Positions 1-8,183 of a stretch of DNA of 64,000 bases are shown here, piece by piece (the stretch's first letter is position 1; every line of letters begins with the position of its first letter). Source of the DNA: Komagataeibacter sp. FXV3 (GTDB lineage: Bacteria > Pseudomonadota > Alphaproteobacteria > Acetobacterales > Acetobacteraceae); the NCBI RefSeq assembly GCF_015155755.1, contig NZ_VWPI01000082.1:1-64000 (forward strand), given 5' to 3'. Under the pieces are notes generated by a model. The model was not told the origin of the DNA. It searched no databases and saw only the letters and a program-made list of their open reading frames with translations. The translations under genes were made by a program, and so were the position numbers.

Positions 1-1116
1 ATAACCGAACTGTCGTGCCAGCAGAAAACTGCCCCCGGCCGCCCCCACGGCATTGGCGATATTGAACGCGGAATGATTGAGGGAGGCCGCAAGCGTCTGC
101 GCATCCCCGGCAAAATCCATCAGGCGCGTCTGCAACGCAGGCCCAAGCGCATTGACAAAGGTTGGCACCAGGAACACGTCAGCCATCAGCGCGATCTGGC
201 TGTGCAGGATATAGGGAAATACCAGCATGGCCATGGCACTGCCCGCCAGCGCGATCAGTGCGGCAAGGTCAAGGTTGCGGTCCACCAGCCATGCGCCCGC
301 ATTGGCACCCGCCAGCATGCCCGCGCCCCATACCACCATATACACCATGGATTCCCATTCGGGCACGTGGGTCACATTCTGCAGCACACTGGTCAGGTAG
401 GTATAGATCGTAAACATGCCGCCAAAGCCGATGGCCGCGGTCAGCAATGTCAGCAGCACCTGCGCATTGCCCATGGCGCTGACTTCCCGGAAGGGAGAAT
501 TCTGCCGGTTTGGCTGATCGGCGGGAATGTAGCGCCACACCCCCAGGAACGTGACGAAACCAAGAATGGCGATCGTAAGATACGCCATACGCCAGCCCAG
601 GTGATTGGCGGCGAATGTTGAAAACGGCGCACCGATCAGGGTCGCAATGGCGATACCCGACAGCACCCGCCCCACGGCCCAGCCCCGTCGCGCGCGTTCC
701 ACCATGGATGCGCCAACCAGTGCGGAAATCCCGAATAGTGCCCCATGCGGCAAGCCGGTAATGAAACGCGCGACCTCCACCAGTCCGGGCGTCGGCATGA
801 CAATGCTCAGGATATTCCCGAAACAGAACAGCAGCAGCAGCACCAGCAGCAGTTCACGCCGCGAAAGCCGCGCGCCCAGAATGGTGATGAGCGGCGCACC
901 GATCACCACACCCAGCGCATAGGCGGTAATGACATAACCGGCATCGGCCACGGACAATCTGAGGGACCCGGCGAATTCCGGCAGCATGCCCATGATGGCG
1001 AATTCCCCCGTCCCCACGACAAATGTGCCAAATGTGAGGATGAAGAAAGCGGCGGTTTTCCCATGCGGGGGTGCGACCTGCGTGATCGCGCCCCCGGGCT
1101 GCGTGTTATCTGACAT
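1..1116 (-). CDS. MFS transporter, AraJ/DHA1-like (partial, cut by left edge)
   Basis: An open frame runs from the ATG at 1116 to the left edge without a stop, giving about 372 visible residues. The start reads MSDNTQPGGAI, followed by the first membrane helix with GTGEFAIMGMLPEFA. This GTxEFxxxGxLP signature is typical of DHA1-type drug and sugar efflux proteins. A loop resembling GARLSRRELLL follows helix 2, where the MFS motif A sits. Family length is about 390-410 residues, so only the last helix is probably missing. It lies 23 bp downstream of the HbpS-like gene on the same strand and is probably cotranscribed with it. The substrate cannot be told. Confidence 0.85.
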   Translation of the reverse strand, partial: MSDNTQPGGAITQVAPPHGKTAAFFILTFGTFVVGTGEFAIMGMLPEFAGSLRLSVADAGYVITAYALGVVIGAPLITILGARLSRRELLLVLLLLFCFGNILSIVMPTPGLVEVARFITGLPHGALFGISALVGASMVERARRGWAVGRVLSGIAIATLIGAPFSTFAANHLGWRMAYLTIAILGFVTFLGVWRYIPADQPNRQNSPFREVSAMGNAQVLLTLLTAAIGFGGMFTIYTYLTSVLQNVTHVPEWESMVYMVVWGAGMLAGANAGAWLVDRNLDLAALIALAGSAMAMLVFPYILHSQIALMADVFLVPTFVNALGPALQTRLMDFAGDAQTLAASLNHSAFNIANAVGAAGGSFLLARQFGY

Positions 1117-1139
1117 GACGTACCATCCAAAAAGGGCAA

Positions 1140-1535
1140 TCAGGCGGCAGGCTGCGTGGCGGCACGGGCAATGGCAATGTCATCTTCCGTACTGGCGCCC
1201 GACACGCCGATCGCGCCCAGCACGACGCCATCCGCCCCCTTCAGCACGACACCGCCACCGAAGCTGGTCAGGCCACCATTGGTGTTTTCCAGGCTGTAGG
1301 CCGCACCATCGGGATGCGCGATCGTGCCGAATACGGCGCTGTCCATCTGGAACAGGACGGCCGTGCGGGCCTTCTTCTGGCTGACCTCGATCGCGCCAAG
1401 CGGACAGCCATCCATACGGATGAAGGCCATGGGCCACGCTGCCGCATCCACGATGGAAATACTGACGCTGACACCCAGATGTTCCGCCTCGGACCGGGCG
1501 GCGTCAAGCAGGGACATGGCATGGGAAAGCTGCAC
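1140..1535 (-). CDS. GlcG/HbpS family heme-binding-like protein
   Basis: A product of 131 residues that looks like the GlcG/HbpS (DUF336) family: it has the repeated SISIVDAAAWPMAFIRMDG strand-turn unit, the KKARTAVLF segment, the GGxxSFGGGVVLK glycine-rich stretch, and the C-terminal GAIGVSGASTEDD motif. Members bind heme or small cofactors, or are companions of catabolic enzymes, so the role here is unknown. I chose the GTG at 1535 (AGAGGG about 8 nt upstream) because a longer frame back to 1658 would overlap the upstream IclR gene and add residues absent from the family. It lies between the IclR gene and the MFS gene in one minus-strand unit. Confidence 0.8.
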   Translation of the reverse strand: MQLSHAMSLLDAARSEAEHLGVSVSISIVDAAAWPMAFIRMDGCPLGAIEVSQKKARTAVLFQMDSAVFGTIAHPDGAAYSLENTNGGLTSFGGGVVLKGADGVVLGAIGVSGASTEDDIAIARAATQPAA

Positions 1536-1626
1536 GGTAAAAAACCCTCTGTCTTGCGAAGAATAAGGACAGGTTAGACACACGCCTGCGGAATGAAACA
1601 TGCAAAGACGTGACCGCGCCATTTCT

Positions 1627-2355
1627 TCAACATTGTTGAACTGACACCTGTTCCACATACCGCATCATCATCCACCCCAGTTGCGCAAGACGGGTGCGGG
1701 ACAGACGGGATGCCGGGCCGGTCAGGCCGATGCTGGCGCGGACTTCCCCCCGTTCACGCCATGGAATGGCGACACAGTTCCAGCCGGGGCGGCAGGCCCC
1801 GATATCAATCGCGTAGCCTTTTACCCTGACCGCCTCGATCCGGGTCAGGGTCCGGGCATCCAGCGCGCCAACGCGGGTCGCCATGACCCGCTTGCGCAGG
1901 CCAGGCACAAACGCAAGGAACACCAGCCCCACCGCGGAACCTTCAAGCTGTTCATGCAGCGGCGGCCTGCCATCGGCTGTCCCGTCATGGCTTTCGAACA
2001 CCTCCAGATAGGCCGCTTCGTCCCCACTGGGCACGGCCAGATAGACGGTCATGCCACTGTCCCGTGCAATCGCCTGCATGACGGGGCGCAACCGCGCACG
2101 CAGGACATTGTCGTCGCCCGCGATGCGCGCAAGGTTCAGGATACGCCCCCCCAGATGGTAGCGCACGTCCCCATGCCTGCGCTGCACATATCCCAGATGG
2201 TCAAGGGTCTGGAGGATGTTGTGCGCCGTCGTCTTGCCCAGTCCCGATATCGCGGCAATGTCCTGCAGCCTTGCGCAACCACCCTTCTGTGCAATGATTT
2301 CCAGGATGGCGGCTGAACGTTCGATGGACTGGATCAGTCGGGGTATTTTTTCCAC
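1627..2355 (-). CDS. IclR family transcriptional regulator
   Basis: A product of 242 residues. The N-terminal winged helix-turn-helix covers about residues 5-70 (RSAAILEIIAQKG, LQDIAAISGLGKTTAHNILQ), followed by an IclR effector domain with MTVYLAVPSGDEAAYLE and the late RxSIGLTGPASRLS motif. IclR proteins commonly control nearby catabolic or transport genes. This one heads a run with the HbpS-like and MFS genes on the same strand, so it probably regulates them. The effector is unknown. Confidence 0.9.
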   Translation of the reverse strand: MEKIPRLIQSIERSAAILEIIAQKGGCARLQDIAAISGLGKTTAHNILQTLDHLGYVQRRHGDVRYHLGGRILNLARIAGDDNVLRARLRPVMQAIARDSGMTVYLAVPSGDEAAYLEVFESHDGTADGRPPLHEQLEGSAVGLVFLAFVPGLRKRVMATRVGALDARTLTRIEAVRVKGYAIDIGACRPGWNCVAIPWRERGEVRASIGLTGPASRLSRTRLAQLGWMMMRYVEQVSVQQC

Positions 2356-2543
2356 GGGCGATATGTTTCCGGCTATATCAGGGATATCCTGCCCTGCCTT
2401 TGCATTGTGCCGCAGGTTTCGGGCCAGAATGATCCCTACAGGATTTCATCACCCCCGAATAACCCGGAACGGAACAGAAACCTGTCGGGTTATCTTGCTC
2501 CCGGGTCTGGAAAAAAATATGCAGATCGTATATATCTTCTTCC

Positions 2544-2996
2544 ATGCGCCTGACCCTGCATACAGATTACGCCCTGCGGACACTGATCTATCTGGGGATC
2601 CATACGGATCGCCTGACGTCCATCCGTGAAGTGGCGCAGGCCTATGGCATTTCGGAAAACCATCTGGTCAAGATCATACACAAGCTGGGTCAGGCCGGCT
2701 TTGTCGAAACCATCCGGGGCCGTAATGGCGGCCTGAAGCTGGGACGGCCGGCAAGCGCCATCGTGCTGGGGGACGTGGTGCGCCATACGGAAGAAGACAT
2801 GGCGCTGGTCACATGCATGCACCCTGCGGAGGCAGACAGCAAGGCCACCAGCTGCATCCTGGCGGATGTCTGTCGCCTGCGGGGCGTACTGGGGGAAGCG
2901 CTGGGTTCCTTTATCGCCGTCATGGACCACTATACGCTTGCTGATGTCATAACGGACCAGGAACGCCAGCGCCTGGGTCGTCCCCTGCCCGTCTGA
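2544..2996 (+). CDS. nsrR: Rrf2 family regulator, NsrR-type nitric-oxide sensor
   Basis: A product of 150 residues with the Rrf2 winged helix at the N-terminus (MRLTLHTDYALRTLIYL, SENHLVKIIHKLGQAGFVET, RGRNGGLKLG). Three cysteines at residues 91, 104 and 110 sit in the loop where NsrR binds its NO-sensitive iron-sulfur cluster. E. coli NsrR uses C91, C96 and C102; the wider first spacing here is seen in alphaproteobacterial members. Two sequences upstream of the flavohemoglobin gene at 11902 match the NsrR operator pattern AAGATG-N11-CATCTT, which supports the assignment. A weak AGAT/ATCT repeat precedes the gene itself at 2523-2537. Confidence 0.87.
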   Translation: MRLTLHTDYALRTLIYLGIHTDRLTSIREVAQAYGISENHLVKIIHKLGQAGFVETIRGRNGGLKLGRPASAIVLGDVVRHTEEDMALVTCMHPAEADSKATSCILADVCRLRGVLGEALGSFIAVMDHYTLADVITDQERQRLGRPLPV

Positions 2997-3234
2997 TCCC
3001 ATATGCCCGTTGGGGTTGTGGAATGAACTCCATTTTACAATTCCACGCCTGCCGGGACCGATCACTGATCTAACCGCGGAAAACCGGCAGATTTCCACTG
3101 TCCGGCGTATTCCGCAACCATGCGGGACAATGATTTTTTGCACGTTTCAAGGGTTGGTGATACCTGAAACGATTCTTGCACGCCTGCTGGTGAAATATAT
3201 ACTTCTTGACGAAACTCTGAGGAACCTACTGCCA
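2997..3234 (+). promoter_or_regulatory. Intergenic region with inverted repeat upstream of aldehyde dehydrogenase
   Basis: No gene is supported in this stretch. A frame open from 3010 fuses into the dehydrogenase, but its extra 75 residues have no family counterpart. An inverted repeat CGTTTCA (3143-3149) and TGAAACG (3165-3171) lies about 65 bp before the ATG at 3235 and could be an operator. AGGAA at 3220-3224 is the likely ribosome binding site. Confidence 0.4.
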
Positions 3235-4626
3235 ATGGCTTACGCTACGACCAACCCTTATACTGGCGAGACGCTCGAGACGTTTCCCAATGCCACGGAT
3301 CAGGAAGTCCAGACCGCACTGACCGAAGCATATGATGTTTTCAAGACCTGGCGGCATACATCCTTTGCCGAACGCGCGAAGGTCATGACGGCGGCAGGCC
3401 AGATCCTGCGCCGCGATATCGACAAATACGCCCGCCTGGCGACGCTGGAAATGGGCAAGACCTTTGCCGAGGCGAAGGCCGAGACCATCCTGTCGGCCGA
3501 AATCTTTGAATACTACGCAACGCATGCCGAACGCCTGCTGGCGCCGGAAAAACTGCCGGTCGCGGATCCGAAGGAAGGCGACGCCATCCTGATCCACCAG
3601 CCGCAGGGCATTGTCTTTGCGATCGAGCCGTGGAACTTCCCGTACTACCAGATCGCCCGCATCATCGCGCCGCAGCTTTCGGCCGGGAACACGGTGCTGC
3701 TCAAGCACGCTTCCAACGTGCCGCAGTGCGCGGCTGCTTTCGACAGCCTGATGGCGGAAGCCGGCCTGCCCAAGGGTGGGTTCCGCAACCTGTACGCCGC
3801 GCGCCACCACACGGAAATGATCCTGAGCGACCCGCGCGTCTGTGGTGTTGCCCTGACCGGTTCCGAAGGTGCGGGCACCATCATCGCAGGTGTCGCGGCC
3901 AAGGCGCTGAAGAAGTCCACCATGGAACTGGGTGGTTCCGACGCCTTCGTGGTGCTGGATGACGCCGATCTGGAAAAGACCGTCAAATGGGCCGTGTTCG
4001 GTCGTCACTGGAACGCTGGCCAGGTCTGTGTGTCCGCCAAGCGCCTGATCGTGGCCGATGCCATCTATGACAGGTTTGTCGAACTGTACAAGAAGGGCGT
4101 TGCCGAACTGAAGGCTGGCGACCCGATGGACCCGGCCACCACGCTGGCACCGCTGTCATCGCAGAAAGCGGCTGACGACCTGATGGCGCAGGTTGAAGAA
4201 GCCAAGAAGCATGGTGCGGTTGTTGAAACAATCGGCGCGCCGGTACCCGAAAAGGGTGCGTTCTTCCGTCCGCTGCTGATGACCAACCTGCACAAGGACA
4301 ATGAAGCCCGTCACTGGGAATTCTTTGGCCCGGTCACCCAGCTGTACCGTGCGAAGGATGATGCGGACGCCATCCGTATCGCCAATGACTCCCCCTACGG
4401 TCTGGGCGGTGCTGTCTTTACGCGCGACACCCAGCGCGGCGTGAAGGTGGCTGAACAGATCTATACCGGCATGGTGTACGTCAACCACCCGACCATGGTG
4501 AAGGCCGACCTGCCCTTCGGCGGTGTCGCCCGTTCGGGCTACGGCCGCGAACTGATCGGTCTTGGCATCAAGGAATTCGTCAATCACAAGCTGATTGATG
4601 TCGTGGATATCGACACCCCGTTCTGA
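3235..4626 (+). CDS. NAD(P)-dependent aldehyde dehydrogenase (succinate-semialdehyde dehydrogenase-like), copy 1
   Basis: A product of 463 residues in the aldehyde dehydrogenase superfamily, oxidising an aldehyde to its acid with NAD(P). The cofactor motif is IEPWNFPYYQ (about 130-139), the general base Glu231 lies in TMELGG, and the nucleophile Cys265 lies in NAGQVCVSAKRL. The length and the LPFGG...SGYGRELIGLGIKEF ending match bacterial succinate-semialdehyde dehydrogenases of the short GabD/Sad type. The ATG at 3235 is chosen because the family begins at MAYATTNPYTGE and AGGAA precedes it. A paralogue of identical length and about three-quarters identity by eye lies at 55282-56673. Confidence 0.92.
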   Translation: MAYATTNPYTGETLETFPNATDQEVQTALTEAYDVFKTWRHTSFAERAKVMTAAGQILRRDIDKYARLATLEMGKTFAEAKAETILSAEIFEYYATHAERLLAPEKLPVADPKEGDAILIHQPQGIVFAIEPWNFPYYQIARIIAPQLSAGNTVLLKHASNVPQCAAAFDSLMAEAGLPKGGFRNLYAARHHTEMILSDPRVCGVALTGSEGAGTIIAGVAAKALKKSTMELGGSDAFVVLDDADLEKTVKWAVFGRHWNAGQVCVSAKRLIVADAIYDRFVELYKKGVAELKAGDPMDPATTLAPLSSQKAADDLMAQVEEAKKHGAVVETIGAPVPEKGAFFRPLLMTNLHKDNEARHWEFFGPVTQLYRAKDDADAIRIANDSPYGLGGAVFTRDTQRGVKVAEQIYTGMVYVNHPTMVKADLPFGGVARSGYGRELIGLGIKEFVNHKLIDVVDIDTPF

Positions 4627-4647
4627 TCGGGTCACTATCTCCAGACA

Positions 4648-4705
4648 CGCGGCCTGTCATGAACACAGGCCGCGCCACTGGCTGACCCGCAGGGCAGCCA
4701 GTGGC
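4648..4705 (+). terminator. Two consecutive perfect hairpins after aldehyde dehydrogenase copy 1
   Basis: Stem 1: CGCGGCCTGT (4648-4657) pairs with ACAGGCCGCG (4665-4674). Stem 2: GCCACTGGCTG (4674-4684) pairs with CAGCCAGTGGC (4695-4705). Both arms are perfect and begin 22 nt after the stop codon. No U-tract follows, so they may protect the mRNA 3' end or slow RNA polymerase rather than act as a canonical terminator. Confidence 0.6.
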
Positions 4706-4917
4706 CTGTCCGGCTTCCTTTCGCCAGACACCCTTTTACAATAAGAAATAATTATCCGTTCCAATTTTATGTAAACTGATCCAGTTACATAAAAACAGAC
4801 GCTGCCAGCCCTATGAAATACATGGTTCATGCGCACTACAGGTTGGCGCCATGCATCCATGTATACGGCACAACAGGAGATCAGGCCGTCAGGACCAATC
4901 CTGTTGGGTCACACGAT

Positions 4918-5087
4918 CTGTATGGGGCTGTCTGAATCAGTCAGACCTGAAAATAGTCTGAAATCATAAGAAAGTTTTTGGTGAAGCTTTTTTTTAAAAG
5001 CTTTGAAGAATGTCGCCTTTAAAAAAAGGGGGCACCCAAAACTTTTATTTTTTATTAGCAATAATTTGTTTCCAAACAGATATACAG
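4918..5087 (+). repeat. Dispersed hairpin element, copy A (full length)
   Basis: A full-length member of a family seen about eight times in this window. The ends form a degenerate inverted repeat: left CTGTATGGGGCTGTCTGAA, and right, read in reverse complement, CTGTATATCTGTTTGGAA. The core holds two hairpins: GAAGCTTTT/AAAAGCTTTG (about 4983-5006) and a CGCC-A/T-rich-GGGG stem (about 5014-5033), then ACTTTTATTTTTTATTA. It lies between the convergent aldehyde dehydrogenase and cytochrome c genes, where the A/T tracts on both strands could act as a bidirectional terminator. I found no coding capacity. Confidence 0.75.
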
Positions 5088-5140
5088 AAAACCCCGGCAG
5101 CCCTTACGCCATATCATGCAGCGTTATCAGGCCTGCCGGG
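5087..5140 (-). terminator. Terminator-like hairpin for the dehydrogenase operon
   Basis: Inverted arms CCCGGCAG (5093-5100) and CTGCCGGG (5133-5140) lie just past the cytochrome c stop codon on the minus strand, followed on that strand by TTTTC. The loop is long (32 nt). It probably ends the three-gene dehydrogenase transcript together with repeat copy A. Confidence 0.5.
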
Positions 5141-5153
5141 ATTTCGTATCCTG

Positions 5154-6536
5154 TTACGGCGTCTTGGGAAGCTGCTTGCGCATCTTTTCGACCTGGTCCG
5201 GTGTCACCCCATGGTCGCCGCTGCCGAACGTGGCGGTCACGTAATTGACCAGGGCCGCGACCTCGGTATTGCTCAGCCGCTGCACATCGGAACCATGGTC
5301 AAAGCCGGGCATGTAGGCATGCAGGCCGCCCGCCGTCCGGTCCACACCGTTCAGGACCGTCATGATCAGGTCATCTGGATGTGCGGACCCCACAACCGAA
5401 TTATGGAACAGCGACGGCGCGTAATGGTCACTGGTGCCCGCGCCGTTACCCCCATGACAGGCCGCACAGTTCGCATCATAAATATGCGGGCCGGTCATTT
5501 CATCAAGCTTGTCGATCCGGGTCAGTTCGCCCGAACGGATATCCGGCACGTCAAGCGCCTGCCCGAATGCTTCACGTGGGCCATGCTCGGCCTCATCTTC
5601 CTTGGCCGGGACCTGAAGGATGTAGGCAGCAAGGGCATGCATGTCATCATCGGTCAGGTGGCTGGTGCTGTGTTCAACCGCCTCGCCCATCGGTCCCGCG
5701 GCCTGGCTCAGACCGGCGACATGACCGGTCTTGAGATAGGCGACCAGGTCATCTTCACTCCAGTTGCCGATGCCGCTTGTCTTGCTTGAGGTAATGTTGG
5801 GTGCATACCAGCCCAGAAGGGGCGCACCGGCAAGGTAGCTGTCTTCCTTCTCGCTCAACATCATGTTGCGTGGCGTATGGCAGGTTCCGCAATGTTCAAG
5901 GGCGTTGGCCAGATACTTGCCACGGCGCATCTTGTCATACGTGGCGGAATCCCCGGTTTCAGGCGCGACACTGCCCGCGACAAGGTTCCACACCGCCATG
6001 GTGATACGCAAGTTGGCGGGGAAGTTCAGTTCCGTTACCGGCGGCGTTACGGCCACCGGCTTCACCCCATGCATGAACCAGGCATACATGGCCTTCACGT
6101 CATCATCCGTCATGCCGGAATAGGATACATACGGCATTGCGGGATAAAGGCGGCTGCCATCACGGCGCAGGCCATGGCGCACGGCCTTTTCGAAATCCTC
6201 TTCCGTATATTTCCCGATGCCATGATCAGGGTCCGGCGTGATGTTGGTCGAAACGACGTCACCCATGGGCGTGGTGATGCGCAGCCCCCCGGCAAAGGGC
6301 TTGCCCCCCGGCGCGGTATGACAGGCAACACAGTCACCGGCCGTCGCGATATATTCGCCACGCGCCATAAGATCCGCTGCAGGGGCGGCTGCCGGGGTCG
6401 CCGGGGGTGCCGCCGATGTTGCAGCCGGCGGGGGCGCAGCAGGATCATCCGCCCGCGCAGGCGTTGCAGACAGCGAAGCAAGGGCCGTGCCCGTGACCAG
6501 AACCGACCACAGGATCTTGCGTTTAACGTCAGGCAT
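5154..6536 (-). CDS. Triheme cytochrome c subunit of membrane-bound FAD dehydrogenase
   Basis: A product of 460 residues with a signal peptide (VLVTGTALASLSATPARA) and three CXXCH heme sites: CVACH at 69-73, CGTCH near 216 and CAACH near 360. This is the architecture of the cytochrome subunit of gluconate 2-dehydrogenase, sorbitol dehydrogenase and fructose dehydrogenase of acetic acid bacteria, which passes electrons from the flavoprotein to ubiquinone at the outer face of the cytoplasmic membrane. Its start overlaps the end of the flavoprotein gene by 8 bp, so the two are translationally coupled. An Ala/Pro-rich linker separates the signal peptide from the first heme domain. Confidence 0.92.
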   Translation of the reverse strand: MPDVKRKILWSVLVTGTALASLSATPARADDPAAPPPAATSAAPPATPAAAPAADLMARGEYIATAGDCVACHTAPGGKPFAGGLRITTPMGDVVSTNITPDPDHGIGKYTEEDFEKAVRHGLRRDGSRLYPAMPYVSYSGMTDDDVKAMYAWFMHGVKPVAVTPPVTELNFPANLRITMAVWNLVAGSVAPETGDSATYDKMRRGKYLANALEHCGTCHTPRNMMLSEKEDSYLAGAPLLGWYAPNITSSKTSGIGNWSEDDLVAYLKTGHVAGLSQAAGPMGEAVEHSTSHLTDDDMHALAAYILQVPAKEDEAEHGPREAFGQALDVPDIRSGELTRIDKLDEMTGPHIYDANCAACHGGNGAGTSDHYAPSLFHNSVVGSAHPDDLIMTVLNGVDRTAGGLHAYMPGFDHGSDVQRLSNTEVAALVNYVTATFGSGDHGVTPDQVEKMRKQLPKTP

Positions 6537-8166
6537 GGGTCAGTTCTTTTTTAAGTGTATCGGCAACACGCAAGGCAAGTGCTGCGACCGTCAGGGTGAT
6601 GTTGCCGGTTCCGACCGATGAGAAAACGGACGAACTCGCGATGAACAGGTTTTCGTGGTCATGTGTGCGACAGAAGCCGTCAACCACGGAATCCTTGGGG
6701 TCGGTGCCCATGATGGTACTGCCGGCGGGATGGTCCTGCGGGAAGTAACCCGGTGTCCACTGTTCATCCGTGCCATGCATGAGACCGATCAGGTCCTTGA
6801 ACAGCCCACGGGTGTGTTCGCAGCTTTTCACCGTATATTCAGGCAGCTTGTAATAGACTTCCGGGTGGGGAATGCCCAGCGCGTCCTTGTATGTGGCACT
6901 CAGGGTCAGCCGGTTGTCGGGATCGGCCAGCCCTTCGTTATGGCTGAACAGCCGCACGGTATGGGAAGCAAGATAGCGGATCTGCTCCTCCAGTTCCTTG
7001 CCGACATACCCCTTGGAAATGGCAAGCGCGGTTGCAAGGTCCACCTGGTTGTCATCAACCATGTGCACCAGGTACGCGCCACGTTCGTTACGCCAGTCAC
7101 CATCACGGAAGTTATCGATCACGTTGGTTTCAAGCGGGCCACGGCCGGGCCACAGCGCCTTGTCACCACTGATGAACGTGACCTGTACGCCGGTATGGTC
7201 CATCATGTTGCGGCCGACATGGCCGGAACTGTTGGCGATGCCGTCGGGGCTCTGTTCATCGGCCGAGTACAGCATGAGCTTCGCGGTTTCGATGCAGTGC
7301 GCCGCAATGACGAAATACTTGCCGGTCACACGGTGCGATCCCTTTTCAGGGTCGTAATAATGCACGGCGGTGACACGCTTGTTCGCGCTGTCACGTTCGA
7401 TCCGGTACACCACCGCGTTGGGAACGAACTTCGCACCCGCCGCTTCGGCATGGTAGACGGAATAACTGCCGTTATACATCGCCCCGATGGGGCAGATCGG
7501 CATGCAGTTGTTATGCCCCTCGCAGGTCGGGCGGTTGTCATAGGGCCGCGTGTTGCGGGCCTGTGGTTCATGCACGACGCGATACGGGGTCTTCTCACGG
7601 ATCAGGGCGCGAAACTGCTCCGCGGCATAGGAAATGGGCAGCGCATCCATCGGATAGGGCTGCCTGCGCGGCGAACCAAGATCTTCCACCGCCGGATCCG
7701 GGCCACAGACGCCCATCATGACCTCGGCCTGGTAATAGAACGGCTCGAGGTCGTCATATTTCAGCGCCCAGTCACGGCCCTGTCCATAACGGGTCTTCAG
7801 TTCAAAGTCCGACGGCAGGTAACGCCACGCGCACCCGGCCCAGTGCCATGTCGTGCCACCCATCATGCGCAGGTAGACCTGCTGGTAGGCTTCGGCATCC
7901 GGTCCGGTCGTGTGCAGGTACTTGTTCGGCGTTATCTGGTTGGGTGGATGTTCGGCCCAGGGCACGCAGGGAAACGGCCCCTGATAGGAGGGCTTGTTTT
8001 CCAGGTTACGGAAATTATCGACAAAATGCTGGCGGTCGACACGGGGGCCGGCTTCCAGCACGATGACGGAAATACCCGCGCGCGCCAGTTCATTGGCAAT
8101 GGAACTGCCGGCGACGCCGGATCCGACGATCACGACGTCTGCGGAAAGGTCTTGTTCGGAAGGCAT
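6529..8166 (-). CDS. GMC-family flavoprotein (large) subunit of membrane-bound polyol/aldonate dehydrogenase
   Basis: A product of 545 residues. The FAD-binding Rossmann motif VVIVGSGVAGSS is at about residues 10-21. A cysteine cluster C-x5-C-x3-C (CEGHNNCMPICPIG) lies near residue 215; in characterised fructose dehydrogenase the equivalent region holds a 3Fe-4S cluster. The C-terminal GMC segment (CRTHDHENLFI, SSVGTGN) carries the conserved active-site region. Order small-large-cytochrome matches gluconate 2-dehydrogenase operons, whereas fructose dehydrogenase operons are usually small-cytochrome-large. Gluconate 2-dehydrogenase is therefore my first guess and sorbitol or another polyol the alternative. 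The substrate cannot be fixed from sequence alone. Confidence 0.9.
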   Translation of the reverse strand: MPSEQDLSADVVIVGSGVAGSSIANELARAGISVIVLEAGPRVDRQHFVDNFRNLENKPSYQGPFPCVPWAEHPPNQITPNKYLHTTGPDAEAYQQVYLRMMGGTTWHWAGCAWRYLPSDFELKTRYGQGRDWALKYDDLEPFYYQAEVMMGVCGPDPAVEDLGSPRRQPYPMDALPISYAAEQFRALIREKTPYRVVHEPQARNTRPYDNRPTCEGHNNCMPICPIGAMYNGSYSVYHAEAAGAKFVPNAVVYRIERDSANKRVTAVHYYDPEKGSHRVTGKYFVIAAHCIETAKLMLYSADEQSPDGIANSSGHVGRNMMDHTGVQVTFISGDKALWPGRGPLETNVIDNFRDGDWRNERGAYLVHMVDDNQVDLATALAISKGYVGKELEEQIRYLASHTVRLFSHNEGLADPDNRLTLSATYKDALGIPHPEVYYKLPEYTVKSCEHTRGLFKDLIGLMHGTDEQWTPGYFPQDHPAGSTIMGTDPKDSVVDGFCRTHDHENLFIASSSVFSSVGTGNITLTVAALALRVADTLKKELTHA

Positions 8167-8183
8167 GGAGGATGCTCCGGATA

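Noticed and set aside
3010-3234. N-terminal extension of aldehyde dehydrogenase copy 1
   Set aside because: The extra 75 residues have no counterpart in the paralogue, and a good ribosome binding site lies before the ATG at 3235.
4657-4860. 67-codon minus-strand frame after aldehyde dehydrogenase copy 1
   Set aside because: It covers the two perfect hairpins and shows no protein-like pattern.
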